This document shows, piece by piece, positions 12,201-25,171 of a stretch of DNA of 64,000 bases (positions within the stretch are counted from its first letter, which is position 1; each line of letters starts with the position of its first letter). The DNA is taken from the NCBI GenBank assembly GCA_029962745.1, contig CM057154.1:16679757-16743756 (forward strand). The letters are read 5' to 3'. Source of the stretch: Echinometra lucunter (taxonomy: Eukaryota > Echinodermata > Echinoidea > Camarodonta > Echinometridae). A program made the position numbers and the translations under genes. The notes under the pieces were generated by a model. The model made no database searches and was not told the DNA's origin. It worked only from the letters and a program-made list of their open reading frames with translations.

Positions 12201-14441
12201 ATATTACACCCGATTAGGTATTGAAATTGTACGATATTAAAGGTAAGGGAGTTCACTACTTCTGACAGATATACAGAAATGTTTTCCTTAAAAGATCATC
12301 GTAGCCAATGGCTTAACTGTGATTAATTATTTTACAAATATGTACAATATTTTTTTTTACAATAAAGTTCACACAATACAAAACTTAACATATATCATGT
12401 ATATAAAAATCGATCATGTAAACATGAATAAGTCAACGCAAAATCATGCATATTTGAGATGGGTTTGGGAGCTATTTCCAGATCAGGCAGGATACTTGAT
12501 GTGTCTAAGATGCTGCCCTTATCTTAACGACTGTCAAGGGAACGACACTTCTACGCCATCTACTGAACTCTGGACCCCCCCCCCCCCCTTTCCCCTCCAT
12601 GTCTGTCTACTTGTCTCTATGTCCTCTTTCTCTGACTACCAAACTTCTCCCTTTCGACTACATCAAATGTTATCAAACTTTGGCATGGATTAGTAGGACG
12701 CTAGGAATATAAATCGAGAACTAGTCATTACTATTCCACGGGCAAGGGTGAGACAGCACGTAGACACTATTAAGAGATATTCACGAAGCTGTACCCATGA
12801 ATAATGTTATTGCAAGTGTCGGCTAAAAAAAAATGATGAGAGGAGAAAGATAGGATGAGAGAGACCGAGAGTGATAGTCAGGAGTGAAGAGTAACAGAGA
12901 AACCAAAGTAGATAGTGAAATATCTTCTTTGTCACTTTTTCCATTCGATAGCATGCGCAAACATCTCTATGCCTTAGCACACAATCGATGCCATATAGAT
13001 TTCTCCAATCATTCGTCGCATCGTGCGTCGTCTACATGTATCTTTGGGCAGAATATTGTCTTTTGTTCATTCTCGCAAATGTATTAAGGCTTTGGTACAT
13101 AAAGACAAAGGAAAAGTCCTGATTCTCGATTCCATTTCTCTAAATTTTCTCTAATTCAGAACCACTGGTTTTGCTTTAGGCAATATTGACATTTTGAAAG
13201 GCTACGCTTGACAATGATGCCTCCAAGCTCTATCAGAACATCGTTGATAAGGATTCGAGATCTCAAAAATCTAATTAGCAAAAGAAATGTGATTCAGATA
13301 TATGATTATGTGCCGCCGTCGTATTGCATCAGAGTGAATGCCTGAAGATAAGATGAAGTAGGGAGATATTGATCTCGTTGATAATTTCTCCCTTCAACCT
13401 CTCCTGAATTAACCAGAGGGGCACTGTCTGAGGACGATATACGTCATCGTCACGTGATGATTGTTCATAAAGTCGACATAACCCATGAATGATATGATCC
13501 ACGCTCGCTACGCTGCAGAATATCTTCTCAGCATGGTGTCTACCCCTATTGTGTATTAATAATCGAACAACAGTACTGTCAAGGATTCGTTTGCCATTTT
13601 TGCACGAGCTTTTAACATAAATAACTCTTTATCCCACCTAACCCTCATCGTACCCTAACTTCATGACACGGAGACTTTGGTATTATTTATAAAGGATCAT
13701 CAGACAAACGCGATATTTAACAAATTCCCTTTCACAGAAAGCGAGAGAGCAAAGGAGAAATCAAAGAAGAATTCATATCCCCCTTTACCAGTGGCCTTGT
13801 TCATTTGCATTTCAACCACTTAGGAAGCCTTGCACCCCACCATATATATTTGCCACTTTAATGGCTGAACCTTGGATCCACAATGAGCACTGCACATTTT
13901 CAACTGTAGACCAACTCATAATCACTGAATTGTGCTTTGTATTAATGATGCCACAGTGCTAGTTTATTAGTTTTGTCTATCTCGTCTAGGTACTACCTAG
14001 GCTATTCTTTTCCCCCCTTTTTTCCTTTCTGTTTCCCCCACATCTATATGCAGTCAGGGTGTATTCTGAAGGGGGAGGAGAAATTCGAATTGCTGTCGGA
14101 AGTTCGTAGTTGCAAAATATTTCATAAAATGCGGGGACCTTGTTTATTTTTGCTTTCTAAGATTAAAAATTCAACTTTCTCTGTCCTCGAGCATATTTGT
14201 TGTAACACTCGCTAGTCATCGGGATGTTGTTTGAAGATAGATTGACAGTGTTGGAATGATCTTTTCACTGAAAAGTCTATTAATAAACTTGACGCAAAAA
14301 TATCATGTGGGCATAAGGTTATTTCGCACAGATTAATACATTCAAGTCCTACAGAGAACGACATAGCCGATACCCTTAGAATTTAAAAGGTTATATTGTT
14401 TTTTATGGCTCCAGTAGGCAAACAAACAAACAGAACAAGAA

Positions 14442-14941
14442 NNNNNNNNNNNNNNNNNNNNNNNNNNNNNNNNNNNNNNNNNNNNNNNNNNNNNNNNNNN
14501 NNNNNNNNNNNNNNNNNNNNNNNNNNNNNNNNNNNNNNNNNNNNNNNNNNNNNNNNNNNNNNNNNNNNNNNNNNNNNNNNNNNNNNNNNNNNNNNNNNNN
14601 NNNNNNNNNNNNNNNNNNNNNNNNNNNNNNNNNNNNNNNNNNNNNNNNNNNNNNNNNNNNNNNNNNNNNNNNNNNNNNNNNNNNNNNNNNNNNNNNNNNN
14701 NNNNNNNNNNNNNNNNNNNNNNNNNNNNNNNNNNNNNNNNNNNNNNNNNNNNNNNNNNNNNNNNNNNNNNNNNNNNNNNNNNNNNNNNNNNNNNNNNNNN
14801 NNNNNNNNNNNNNNNNNNNNNNNNNNNNNNNNNNNNNNNNNNNNNNNNNNNNNNNNNNNNNNNNNNNNNNNNNNNNNNNNNNNNNNNNNNNNNNNNNNNN
14901 NNNNNNNNNNNNNNNNNNNNNNNNNNNNNNNNNNNNNNNNN
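14442..14941. other. Assembly gap of exactly 500 N
   Basis: A run of 500 N. The round length is typical of a placeholder for a gap of unknown size. Its left edge is the end of repeat copy A and its right edge is the start of copy B, so the true gap may be negative (overlapping contigs). Confidence 0.98.
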
Positions 14942-17934
14942 CAACATATTGAATATGAAGTTTGTATGATTCTATTTACAGGTACATGTACTGATTGGAA
15001 TGAATACTATAAAGAATACTACAAAGCAAAAAAATAAAATATAACAATACAAAGAACTTTTTCCAAATACACGCGTATAAAGAAGGCTGTGAGCGCAAGT
15101 TCAAAACTGTAAACAAATTTTGATCTTTCATATTTTCCACTGCATTTCACGAACAGGGATTTTTTTTTTTCTTGCGATATAATCCATAATCAAACGTGTT
15201 TCATGATGTTGTTGGAAAACCAAGAAATTGGGTGTTCGATTACACTGAGCAGCACTCAAATTCAATGAATGTCCGGAGGATACAAACATCACCTTTTTCA
15301 AGTGAGTTTTCTACCAAACGAAACCTCACTTCGAGAGACGAGAAGAACTTGCCAGAGAAGAGAAAACGAGAAAATAAAGGGTTAAAATAGAGAGTGGACT
15401 TGAAGTTTTCTTTTCCTTCTCCATCTTAATTTTGTAAATTGATCTCCTGTTTATTTCGCGTTAGCTAAAAAGTCGAGATGGGTCAAAATTAGTGCGGGTT
15501 TTTTATGTGAGGGAACTCTTGTGAGAAGCTCTGAAGCCATATATCCACAGCTATTCCTTGGGGCAAGTTGAAATTCGAACAGACTTATGTCCGTGACAAT
15601 GCGTACTCGTTTCGTTCTGGGGTTTCCTTTTACTACAAACATTCGATCAATATGCATTTTCTCTTTCTTTATCTATCTTTCTTTTTTTTCCCCTTCATAT
15701 TTTGTTTCTTCTTTAAACCCTCGAAATTTTGTTTCAGATAATTCGAAGAAATACGAGGCAACTCCTTGACATTCGAGTATATGTTACGGTTTCAACAATG
15801 AAGGGATTGCAAGCTAGGTTCCGCCCCATCTCCTCCCCTCGCACATTCTTTTGGAGCAGCAATCAATAAATACTTGAAAACCAAGATCTTAAGTTGCAGA
15901 TATTTGTTTTAACAAACATGATTATGAACTATAACCAATAGTGATTCAAAGCTGCAATTTGCATTGATCCAAATAGCTCGTAATCTCACTTTAAGTGCCC
16001 CCCCCCGAAACCGCGGAAGAAAGGCAAAACAAGAGGATAGGAGGGGCTAAGTAGAAAATATGATGATATGAATGCTTCCGCATCCTCTCCTCCTTTTGAT
16101 CGCCTTGTTCGCTCACATTTTATATGATCCCCCCCCCCCCTTCTCGCCCTGTATAACACGACTCACGCTACGCTACTGCTTGCATAAGTGTCAACCATCT
16201 CACATTTTCTTGTGTTTTTGACTTGGAGACATCCGTCAAGATTGGCCACGGGTCAATGGTATATCACACATCGCGCTGATATCTGACGCTAAGTGCATGC
16301 TGGTGTCCAGGGACAAATGCTTTCATGGAACCATCCAGGGATGGACGCAAAATACCAAGAAAGTAGTACTGAATACACAATGTCTTACTGCTGATGTGAT
16401 ATGACCTATGGCGATCTGCTAGTGATGAATAGAAAACCATGAAGCAATTAGTATGATGTACAGTGCCTTCATTGTCTAGCGGAGAGACAGAATGACGTTT
16501 TCATTGTGTTGATCACTACCTCGAAAGGAGCTCCCCGTGCTGTTGAAAATCATGAAATTTTATACTCAAGCTGCCCTTTCTAAATCACTTTTTTTTGCAA
16601 AATGATAGATTCGCACCATCGATGAAAGTTTTTCATTTAATATTTTTAAAACTATTGACACATGTGGCAAACTCTAAGCACCGTGATTCGCAAGAGCAGG
16701 TATGATTTCACGTTTACACGTGGTCATGAATAATTATCATGATTATTAGAAGGTATTATCAGTTCACCTTTTTCTTTAATGATAATGATTATATCATGGC
16801 AAGATGAAAAACAAACAAACAAATAAAAGATTAGTCAAAGAAAAGGGCAAGTGAAATACTGAGAATGTGCATGCGACAAAATTATGTTTTTATTTTAGTT
16901 TGTTTTTTTTTCTGTTTTTTTTTTGCACCTTCTTTCTTTATTTTCAACAAGCATATTACGTCACAAAGGGAGGCAGTGGTCGATACTAATGAAGGTAAGT
17001 GCCATAATTGATTTGTTGTTCGTCTCGTTTTATGTGAGGCACGGTCGAGAAGCTTCTACTTCAGCAGAAACCAAACCATTCTCTTTGAGAGTGAATCAAA
17101 TTAAACCGTTACATCACCATTGTGCGACATCTTTTAATTCATTTATTTCAGTGTTATTGTTAACTTAACCTAATTTTTCACCTTTTTTTTTGTTTTTTGT
17201 TTTGGGGGAGTTTAATTCCGCATAGATCTGCCTTAGAGTGCAGTTACACCTACCTCGCAGTTTGTTTTTCTTGAAATTTGTCTAATACTTCTCATTTTTC
17301 CGAGATATCGAGAGTGTACCGAGGATATTCTCTGGGCTGAAAATAGAAAAACCCGAAGGGTTATTTTGACCAAGTAAAGAGAAAGAGAAAGAGAAAGAGA
17401 AAGAGAAAGAAAAGACGACATGTTACGGCAATTCCCTTAACAGATTTAGGCGGATATACTCGTCTCCCATAGTTCGAAAACATGCGTGCTTAGCATGGAA
17501 AGGACGTAGAGGGGTATATTATTAAAGCCCGGCCACAGCAGGACAAGTAATCGCAAACTGGAGTTCGAGAGCATATGGAGAGGGGGTAGGGAAGGGGAGA
17601 TTGGGCGGGAGGTTGGGCTTCCGATATTGGCCCATATGGGCGCTCCTATATAAAAGAGTTGCTCCGCCCTATGGTACCCTCCCCCCCCCCCCCCCCCCGC
17701 CATACTCAATAGGGGATACTACTTCTTGATCAGCTACTGGTATCTCCTGACTCGTTTTTGCAGAGTACTTGTCGAATATTATGCATATTCCTTTGTTGTT
17801 TCCAGTGTGACGAAGAATCTCTTCCATTTAATACGCAATACCGATTGCATTGCGTCTCCACTTCTTGCACTGTTGGTAGGAATACAGTTAAAGAAATGGT
17901 AGAATTGTAAAATTTTAGTCATTAACATATGCAC

Positions 17935-18262
17935 AACTGGAGTTTCAAAGTGTTGACTAATTGCCCAGCAAGTCGCATTTCTGAATTCAACTGGAGTTTC
18001 AAAATATGGACTCATTCCCCTGCAAGTCGCATTTCGGAATTCAACTGGAGTTTCAAAACATGGACTCATTCCCCTGAAAGTCTCATTTCGGAATTCAACT
18101 GGAGTTTCAAAACATGGACTCATTCCCCTGAAAGTCTCATTTCGGAATTCAACTGGAGTTTCAAAACATGGACTCATTCCCCTGAAAGTCTCATTTCGGA
18201 ATTCAACTGGAGTTTCAAAATATGGACTAATTCCCAGAGCCTGCAAGTCGCTTTCGGAATTC
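17935..18262. repeat. 54-bp minisatellite, six units (copy B)
   Basis: Counterpart of 7225-7553 with the same number and order of units. Unit number is therefore unchanged between the two copies while nearby homopolymers differ. One base is missing in the CGCATTTCGG of the last unit. Confidence 0.93.
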
Positions 18263-19273
18263 TTTACATACATGTATGCTGACAACTGAGGAAGTATGTC
18301 TTTCAAAAAAATTTTTGAATAATGACAGCATCGGCCCCAAGAGGCTGAGATGCATTATGCTGCTGTCACATGATAGATGTTGCTTTGATTTAAGGGGGAA
18401 ACGCAATCCTCTATTTAGAAACAGCAGTGCGACACTCGTCTGACAAGAACATGAAGAAGGGAGAATCCCTCATCATTTGTTCAAGGTTACTGACAATTAT
18501 GCAGACAATAAGGAAGACACTAAGGGAGGACTGTTGAACTTTGACGAATAAACGAAGGCAAGGGATAGAGGAAGGGCACAACAGAAGTAATAAAACCAAA
18601 CCGACGAGCTTCAAGAAAATGAAACCTTAATCAGCTAAGCAAAGGCTACGAGTAACGCAATAAGTAGTAAGATTATGAAGTGAGTGACAAAGAGGACTAT
18701 GACGTCGAAACGAAGATCGAATTGCGTTGAAAATGATCATATTACTTTTACTCCAACAATGTACGACATTTTTGTCATTTAAGTAGGGGCATTACGAGAT
18801 CATCCGAGTATGGAAGACTATGCATGAACACGTAATTTCTCCACTATTTTTCTTTTCACGACACTGAATAAAGAAACACAGCAGAAAATAAAAAGGAAAG
18901 AAGAAAAATTAATATGTAAATATTCTTCTTGTTAAAGAAAGTATGTTTGCTAATGTTTCAGCCCATCTCCGTACACTTTAGGGAAGCCTTCACCAATTGT
19001 TTAGATTCCTTAAACTTTAGTACTTTTTGTAATTTTTAAAGAAATTTCAACACAGATTTAAAAATACTTGAAGTTGAAAAGATGTGACTTTTTCAAGCCG
19101 TGATCATGATTATGAAAATTAATTCTGAAAACAGACATCTGATTTCATCATTTTCTTTCATACTTTTCTGTCTTCCTTTCTGTTATTTTCTAGGGAGAGG
19201 GGGATATTCTAGACTTCTGTGAGCGACAGATGAACCTATAACTACGAAAATTTGAAAATGCCAGGGTGAGGGA

Positions 19274-19698
19274 GAAGACGAAATAATTTAGGCCAAGAAG
19301 ACAAGAAGATAATTTAAAGAACTAGGTGACGGGTCACTGGAACTCGGCAAGTCGACTTATTTAGGCCAAGAAAACGAGATGACGAGTTATTGGAACTGGG
19401 CAAGTCGACTTGTTTAGGGCAAAAATACAAGAAGATAGGTTAAAAGACAAGATGATGAGGTTTTGGAATTTTCTGAGTGCCAAAAACTCGCCATCTGTCT
19501 TCTTGTCCTTAACAAGTCGACTTGCCGAGTTCTAATAACTAGTCATCTCGTTTTCTCGTCCCAAACAAGTCGACTTACAAAGTTCCAACAACTCGTCATC
19601 TCGTCTTCTTGTCCTACATATCCTCAACAAGTCCACTTGCCGAGTTCCAATAACTTGTCTTCTCGTCTTCTTGGCCAAAATTATCTCGTCATCTTTTT
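19274..19698. mobile_element. Fold-back element (copy B)
   Basis: Counterpart of 8568-8994. It has the same inverted ends and the same ~52-bp units around AAGTCGACTT, with small indels and a few substitutions. See the copy A entry for structure. Confidence 0.75.
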
Positions 19699-19953
19699 TT
19701 AAGCTTCCCTATATCGCCCTCTACCCGATAATTGCTCGCCTTGCCATTTGCTGCACCTGCTTTAAAATGCAGCAACCCAACCGACCAACGGCGAAGTCGA
19801 AACTTGTGGAACCGTCAAAACTTTTTCTGAAACTCTAGCCTGCCTAATGCACCTTATTTTGTTGTGTTATGACAATTTTTTCCACCGTGGTAACGTTCTA
19901 TGAGAAGGACACCGGCGTATGACTATCCATTTCTCCTACAGCCTTGCAGACAA

Positions 19954-20025
<72 letters not shown>
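19954..20025. repeat. (TC)n microsatellite (copy B allele)
   Basis: About 72 bp of TC with a single TT interruption. It is roughly 30 bp longer than the matching tract in copy A. Confidence 0.95.
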
Positions 20026-20027
<2 letters not shown>

Positions 20028-23000
20028 GACAATTACCTTGCTAGCAACCAATCTTTTTTTTTCAACCCCAGAATGAAATATATACACTTCTTATGATTAC
20101 TTTGCATTTTTCTTGCGTTCGTAAATTTTCTTATGTCGAGTTCAATTGCCCAGGGCAATTAATTAGCCCTGATTGGCAACATTTCATCTCCTCTTACTTC
20201 TTTCTTTCTTTCTTTCATTCGCTGGTCCTTTTCTTCTGCTTTTCAATTTTCACGTGTAAACGTTACAGGTGAGAAAACAGCGACGACAAGAAAAAAGACA
20301 GATGACTTGACAGCTTAAAGACGTAATACATGAAATCCAATGCTCATTAAAGCCGCTAGTCAGTGCTATCGGACAAAGACAGGTATCACAAGGGAATACA
20401 AGGCACATTTCTCACAACGTATAGCTTAAAGGCAGAGCTCTTAATAGCAAGAGTAATCGTTTGGGGTAAAGAACAAACATTGCTTGTGTTATCGACCCTG
20501 GAAATAAAATGTCCAGTCGATGGATATTTTTCTTTCCATTGGATTGTTGCTATAATCAATGCACAATGTGAATTTTTCATGCACTTATCATAATTTTGGT
20601 AGACCTGTGCAAGTTGATATTTGAGGTTGGTCGGAACAAAGTTCTTGGGTCACCAATATGATTACACAAACATCACGTAAAATGATTTTTTTTCTTTTTT
20701 TTCTGTTTTTTATTAAAATAAAATGTCAACATCATCAAAACAACAAAAAAAATATTGGCAAAAATGATTAAAAACAAAATAAAGATCAACAAAAATTACA
20801 GAATCACACAGAAGAAGAAGAGAAACAAAATGATTCTACTCAAAACGTACTTCTATTTTTTTCTGTTCATTCCCATAGCGTTTACAATATGAGGTCTTTT
20901 TTTCATTAGTATACGGATATGACTTTGAAGCAGTTTGTGTTTTGTTTACAAATAAAGTACTCAAAATCAATATTTTCGACTTGAAATCACCTTTAAATAT
21001 CACCTTTAACTACCAAAAAAAAAAAAAAGGAGAGGGAGAGCTAGGAACTAAATTATATAAACAAAATATATCAACAAGTAAGATGAATTCCAGAATTCAA
21101 AGAAAATACAGGGAAGATGACCCCTCACTATAATCACGAGCCAAAGGAGTTTGCACGTGGACCATAATGGAAGCTAATGTTACATACTTTGACAAAAATG
21201 CAAAGCCGGAAGTCTTCTGTATCTCTTTCACATTAAGCCATTCGGATTTGAGAACACGCTGTCTTATATGTTAAGTTGGTTCGATGGAGATCAGATGCTG
21301 ATCGGGGCAACACGTAACAAAGACGGATCTTTAATATCTTCCTGAGATACCCGAGTTCTCTCGCTTACATTCAACCTCTCAACATCAGACACAACCAAAC
21401 CATGAAAATCCTACAACAAGAGGTTACACGAGTTCGATTCAGAATCTATGACATGTATGAACTTGCCGTTTTATTCATGTATTCATCTTTTTTTTTCTTT
21501 TTTGAGGGGGTGTTTTTGGTTGTTTTTTTGGGGGGGGAGGGGGTTGCAACCTTTATATCATTATTTTACCATGAGCTTTCATGAACATAGTGGTTAAAAT
21601 TTTTATTTTTATTTTTTTCGAATACAAAGATATAGATCATGTCACGTCCAACGAATGATGATCATGGTTTACACTTCAGGCCGGAGGGGTTACATTATCA
21701 TCGGATCGCTTTGCAGCCTCAGATTAAATAAGACAGTCAAGAGAATGCCTTCCAGAGAAGAAAGGAATCAACAGAAAAGGTGAAGATCGTTGCTTTTGTG
21801 TCAATACGAAAATAATGCTCTCGCTGAAAAGCTGCAGGTTCACTCATAAATGAAGTTAGGTCATATTCCATCTTGAAATCTCTCATTCCTTTATGTCTGC
21901 GCTGTAGAGACACTTGTTGCATCAATTGCAGTTGTTTTAACAACAGTATATAGACAGGACCTCACCAACAAAAATATAACGGCCGAAAGAGACTGACTTG
22001 TGTTCCTTCTTTGATATGTTTTGTGTTCAGAGATAAGTGTCATAAGAAAAGAAATATTCCTGATAGAGTCAAATTTGCAGAGTGTTTTCGGACAGAAGAG
22101 GACGTCATACTAAAATATGAAAACAAAAGGGAGAGATGTTGATGACGACCCCCATTCGTTTCCTTTCATTGGTGCGAACATAATCCTAAACGAGTAGGAA
22201 ATAAGATATGCTTTGAACTCATGACCCTATATTCATCTTCTCTTATATCTTAGACATTAGCTAATATCTAAAAATACAAGTATATTTGAAACCACGTGAC
22301 GAATCGAATCCTATTCAATGTTTCGTTTACATTGTGGGTGTACTTTCATTTTCAGAACTTGTTAGTTGAATGAACAAAAACCGGGTAACGCTAACGGTTA
22401 TGATATGGAGTGTGATATCCTATCCAGCCCCCCCCCCCCCCCTCCGCGCCTCCGATCTATCCAGTTTTCCTCCTCAAAATGTTCAGAAGCGCACTATAGT
22501 CCTGATAGGGGTGGGGTGCTTTACAACCGGGGCCGGCTCAGGCTTCCTCAGAATCTCACCGTCTGTAAGTGCACGGTACCAGTTTGTGCAAACGTACAGC
22601 TGTCACGTCTCAGTGACTTTGCACCAATAACATGCATCAGTCTGTTTGCATTCATAAGATTTATCAAACCCATTTGACGGAAATGAAATATGTATATACG
22701 AAAAAAAAAATATGGAGTGACGCACGTAAAATTTCGGGGGAAATTTATTGTTGACAGTTTGTTCAAATCATATCCACTGTGAATGGCGGGTTAAAGTCCA
22801 CGTGCGGTATAATGGCGTTCTATATTTGATAGAGTTATAATGCGTTGTGGAATTACAGAAGTCTACCATGCCCACGATTATGGTATACGTGTGGTGTGGT
22901 GTGGTGTAAAGCCCTTGATGCTATGAATATTACACCCGATTAGGTATTGAAATTGTACGATATTAAAGGTAAGGGAGTTCACTACTTCTGACAGATATAC

Positions 23001-25171
23001 AGAAATGTTTTCCTTAAAAGATCATCGTAGCCAATGGCTTAACTGTGATTAATTATTTTACAAATATGTACAATATTTTTTTTTACAATAAAGTTCACAC
23101 AATACAAAACTTAACATATATCATGTATATAAAAATCGATCATGTAAACATGAATAAGTCAACGCAAAATCATGCATATTTGAGATGGGTTTGGGAGCTA
23201 TTTCCAGATCAGGCAGGATACTTGATGTGTCTAAGATGCTGCCCTTATCTTAACGACTGTCAAGGGAACGACACTTCTACGCCATCTACTGAACTCTGGA
23301 CCCCCCCCCCCCCCCTTTCCCCTCCATGTCTGTCTACTTGTCTCTATGTCCTCTTTCTCTGACTACCAAACTTCTCCCTTTCGACTACATCAAATGTTAT
23401 CAAACTTTGGCATGGATTAGTAGGACGCTAGGAATATAAATCGAGAACTAGTCATTACTATTCCACGGGCAAGGGTGAGACAGCACGTAGACACTATTAA
23501 GAGATATTCACGAAGCTGTACCCATGAATAATGTTATTGCAAGTGTCGGCTAAAAAAAAAATGATGAGAGGAGAAAGATAGGATGAGAGAGACCGAGAGT
23601 GATAGTCAGGAGTGAAGAGTAACAGAGAAACCAAAGTAGATAGTGAAATATCTTCTTTGTCACTTTTTCCATTCGATAGCATGCGCAAACATCTCTATGC
23701 CTTAGCACACAATCGATGCCATATAGATTTCTCCAATCATTCGTCGCATCGTGCGTCGTCTACATGTATCTTTGGGCAGAATATTGTCTTTTGTTCATTC
23801 TCGCAAATGTATTAAGGCTTTGGTACATAAAGACAAAGGAAAAGTCCTGATTCTCGATTCCATTTCTCTAAATTTTCTCTAATTCAGAACCACTGGTTTT
23901 GCTTTAGGCAATATTGACATTTTGAAAGGCTACGCTTGACAATGATGCCTCCAAGCTCTATCAGAACATCGTTGATAAGGATTCGAGATCTCAAAAATCT
24001 AATTAGCAAAAGAAATGTGATTCAGATATATGATTATGTGCCGCCGTATTGCATCAGAGTGAATGCCTGAAGATAAGATGAAGTAGGGAGATATTGATCT
24101 CGTTGATAATTTCTCCCTTCAACCTCTCCTGAATTAACCAGAGGGGCACTGTCTGAGGACGATATACGTCATCGTCACGTGATGATTGTTCATAAAGTCG
24201 ACATAACCCATGAATGATATGATCCACGCTCGCTACGCTGCAGAATATCTTCTCAGCATGGTGTCTACCCCTATTGTGTATTAATAATCGACCAACTAAC
24301 TGTCAATGGATTCGTTTGCCATTTTTGCACGAGCTTTTTAACATTAAAGAACTCTTTATCCCACCTAACCCTCATCGTACCCTAACTTCATGACACGGAG
24401 ACTTTGGTATTATTTATAAAGGATCATCAGACAAACGCGATATTTAACAAATTCTCTTTCACAGAAAGCGAGAGAGCAAAGGAGAAATCAAAGAAGAATT
24501 CATATCCCACTTTACCAGTGGCCTTGTTCATTTGCATTTCAACCACTTAGGAAGCCGTGCACCCCACCATATATATTTGCCACTTTAATGGCTGAACCTT
24601 GGATCCACAATGAGCACTGCACATTTTCAACTGTAGACCAACTCATAATCACTGAATTGTGCTTTGTATTAATGATGCCACAGTGCTAGTTTATTAGTTT
24701 TGTCTATCTCGTCTAGGTACTACCTAGGCTATTCTTTTCCCCCCTTTTTTCCTTTCTGTTTCCCCCACATCTATATGCAGTCAGGGTGTATTCTGAAGGG
24801 GGAGGAGAAATTCGAATTGCTGTCGGAAGTTCGTAGTTGCAAAATATTTCATAAAATGCGGGGACCTTGTTTATTTTTGCTTTCTAAGATTATAAATTCA
24901 GCTTTCTCTGTCCTCGAGCATATTTGTTGTAACACTCGCTAGTCATCTGGGGATGTTGTTTGAAGATAGATTGACAGTGTTGGAATGATCTTTTCACTGA
25001 AAAGTCTATTAATAAACTTGACGCAAAAATATCATGTGGGCATAAGGTTTATTTCGCACAGATTAATACATTCAAGTCCTACAGAGAACGACATAGCCCG
25101 ATACCCTTAGATTTAAAAGGTTATATTGTTTTTTATGGCTCCAGTAGGCAAAGAAACAAACAGAACAAGAA

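Larger units (their letters stand above)
4208..14441 (+). repeat. Copy A of a ~10.23-kb direct repeat, probably an unmerged contig overlap
   Basis: This segment is repeated almost base for base at 14942-25171 in the same orientation and order. The offset drifts only from 10,734 at the left end to 10,730 at the right end. Differences are mainly homopolymer and microsatellite length, scattered substitutions, and a few 10-20-bp indels near 7135, 9385 and 12005. Copy A runs to the last base before the N gap, and copy B begins at the first base after it. That is what an unmerged end-to-end overlap of two contigs, or two haplotypes, looks like. A real tandem duplication with a gap at the junction cannot be excluded from sequence alone. 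Apart from the sub-repeats listed separately, no gene was recognised inside. Confidence 0.92.
14942..25171 (+). repeat. Copy B of the ~10.23-kb direct repeat
   Basis: Same order and orientation as 4208-14441. Similarity begins at the first base after the gap and continues to about 25171, where copy A stops because of the gap. Sequence beyond 25171 has no partner in the window. Scattered indels and substitutions separate the copies. Examples are a ~10-bp loss near 17854, a ~10-bp insertion near 20120, a ~15-bp loss near 22740, and shorter or longer A, C and TC tracts. Apart from the sub-repeats listed separately, no gene was recognised. Confidence 0.92.

Noticed and set aside
13973..14215. Exon after a polypyrimidine-AG acceptor-like site near 14052, also near 24779
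   Set aside because: The acceptor-like string is plausible, but the following frame has no homology and no donor site could be assigned.
14342..15037. Two ~200-codon frames spanning the N run
   Set aside because: They consist almost wholly of undetermined bases.
4208..25171. Biological tandem duplication taken as fact
   Set aside because: Copy boundaries coincide with a 500-N gap, so an assembly artefact is the simpler reading. It is kept as a testable alternative.
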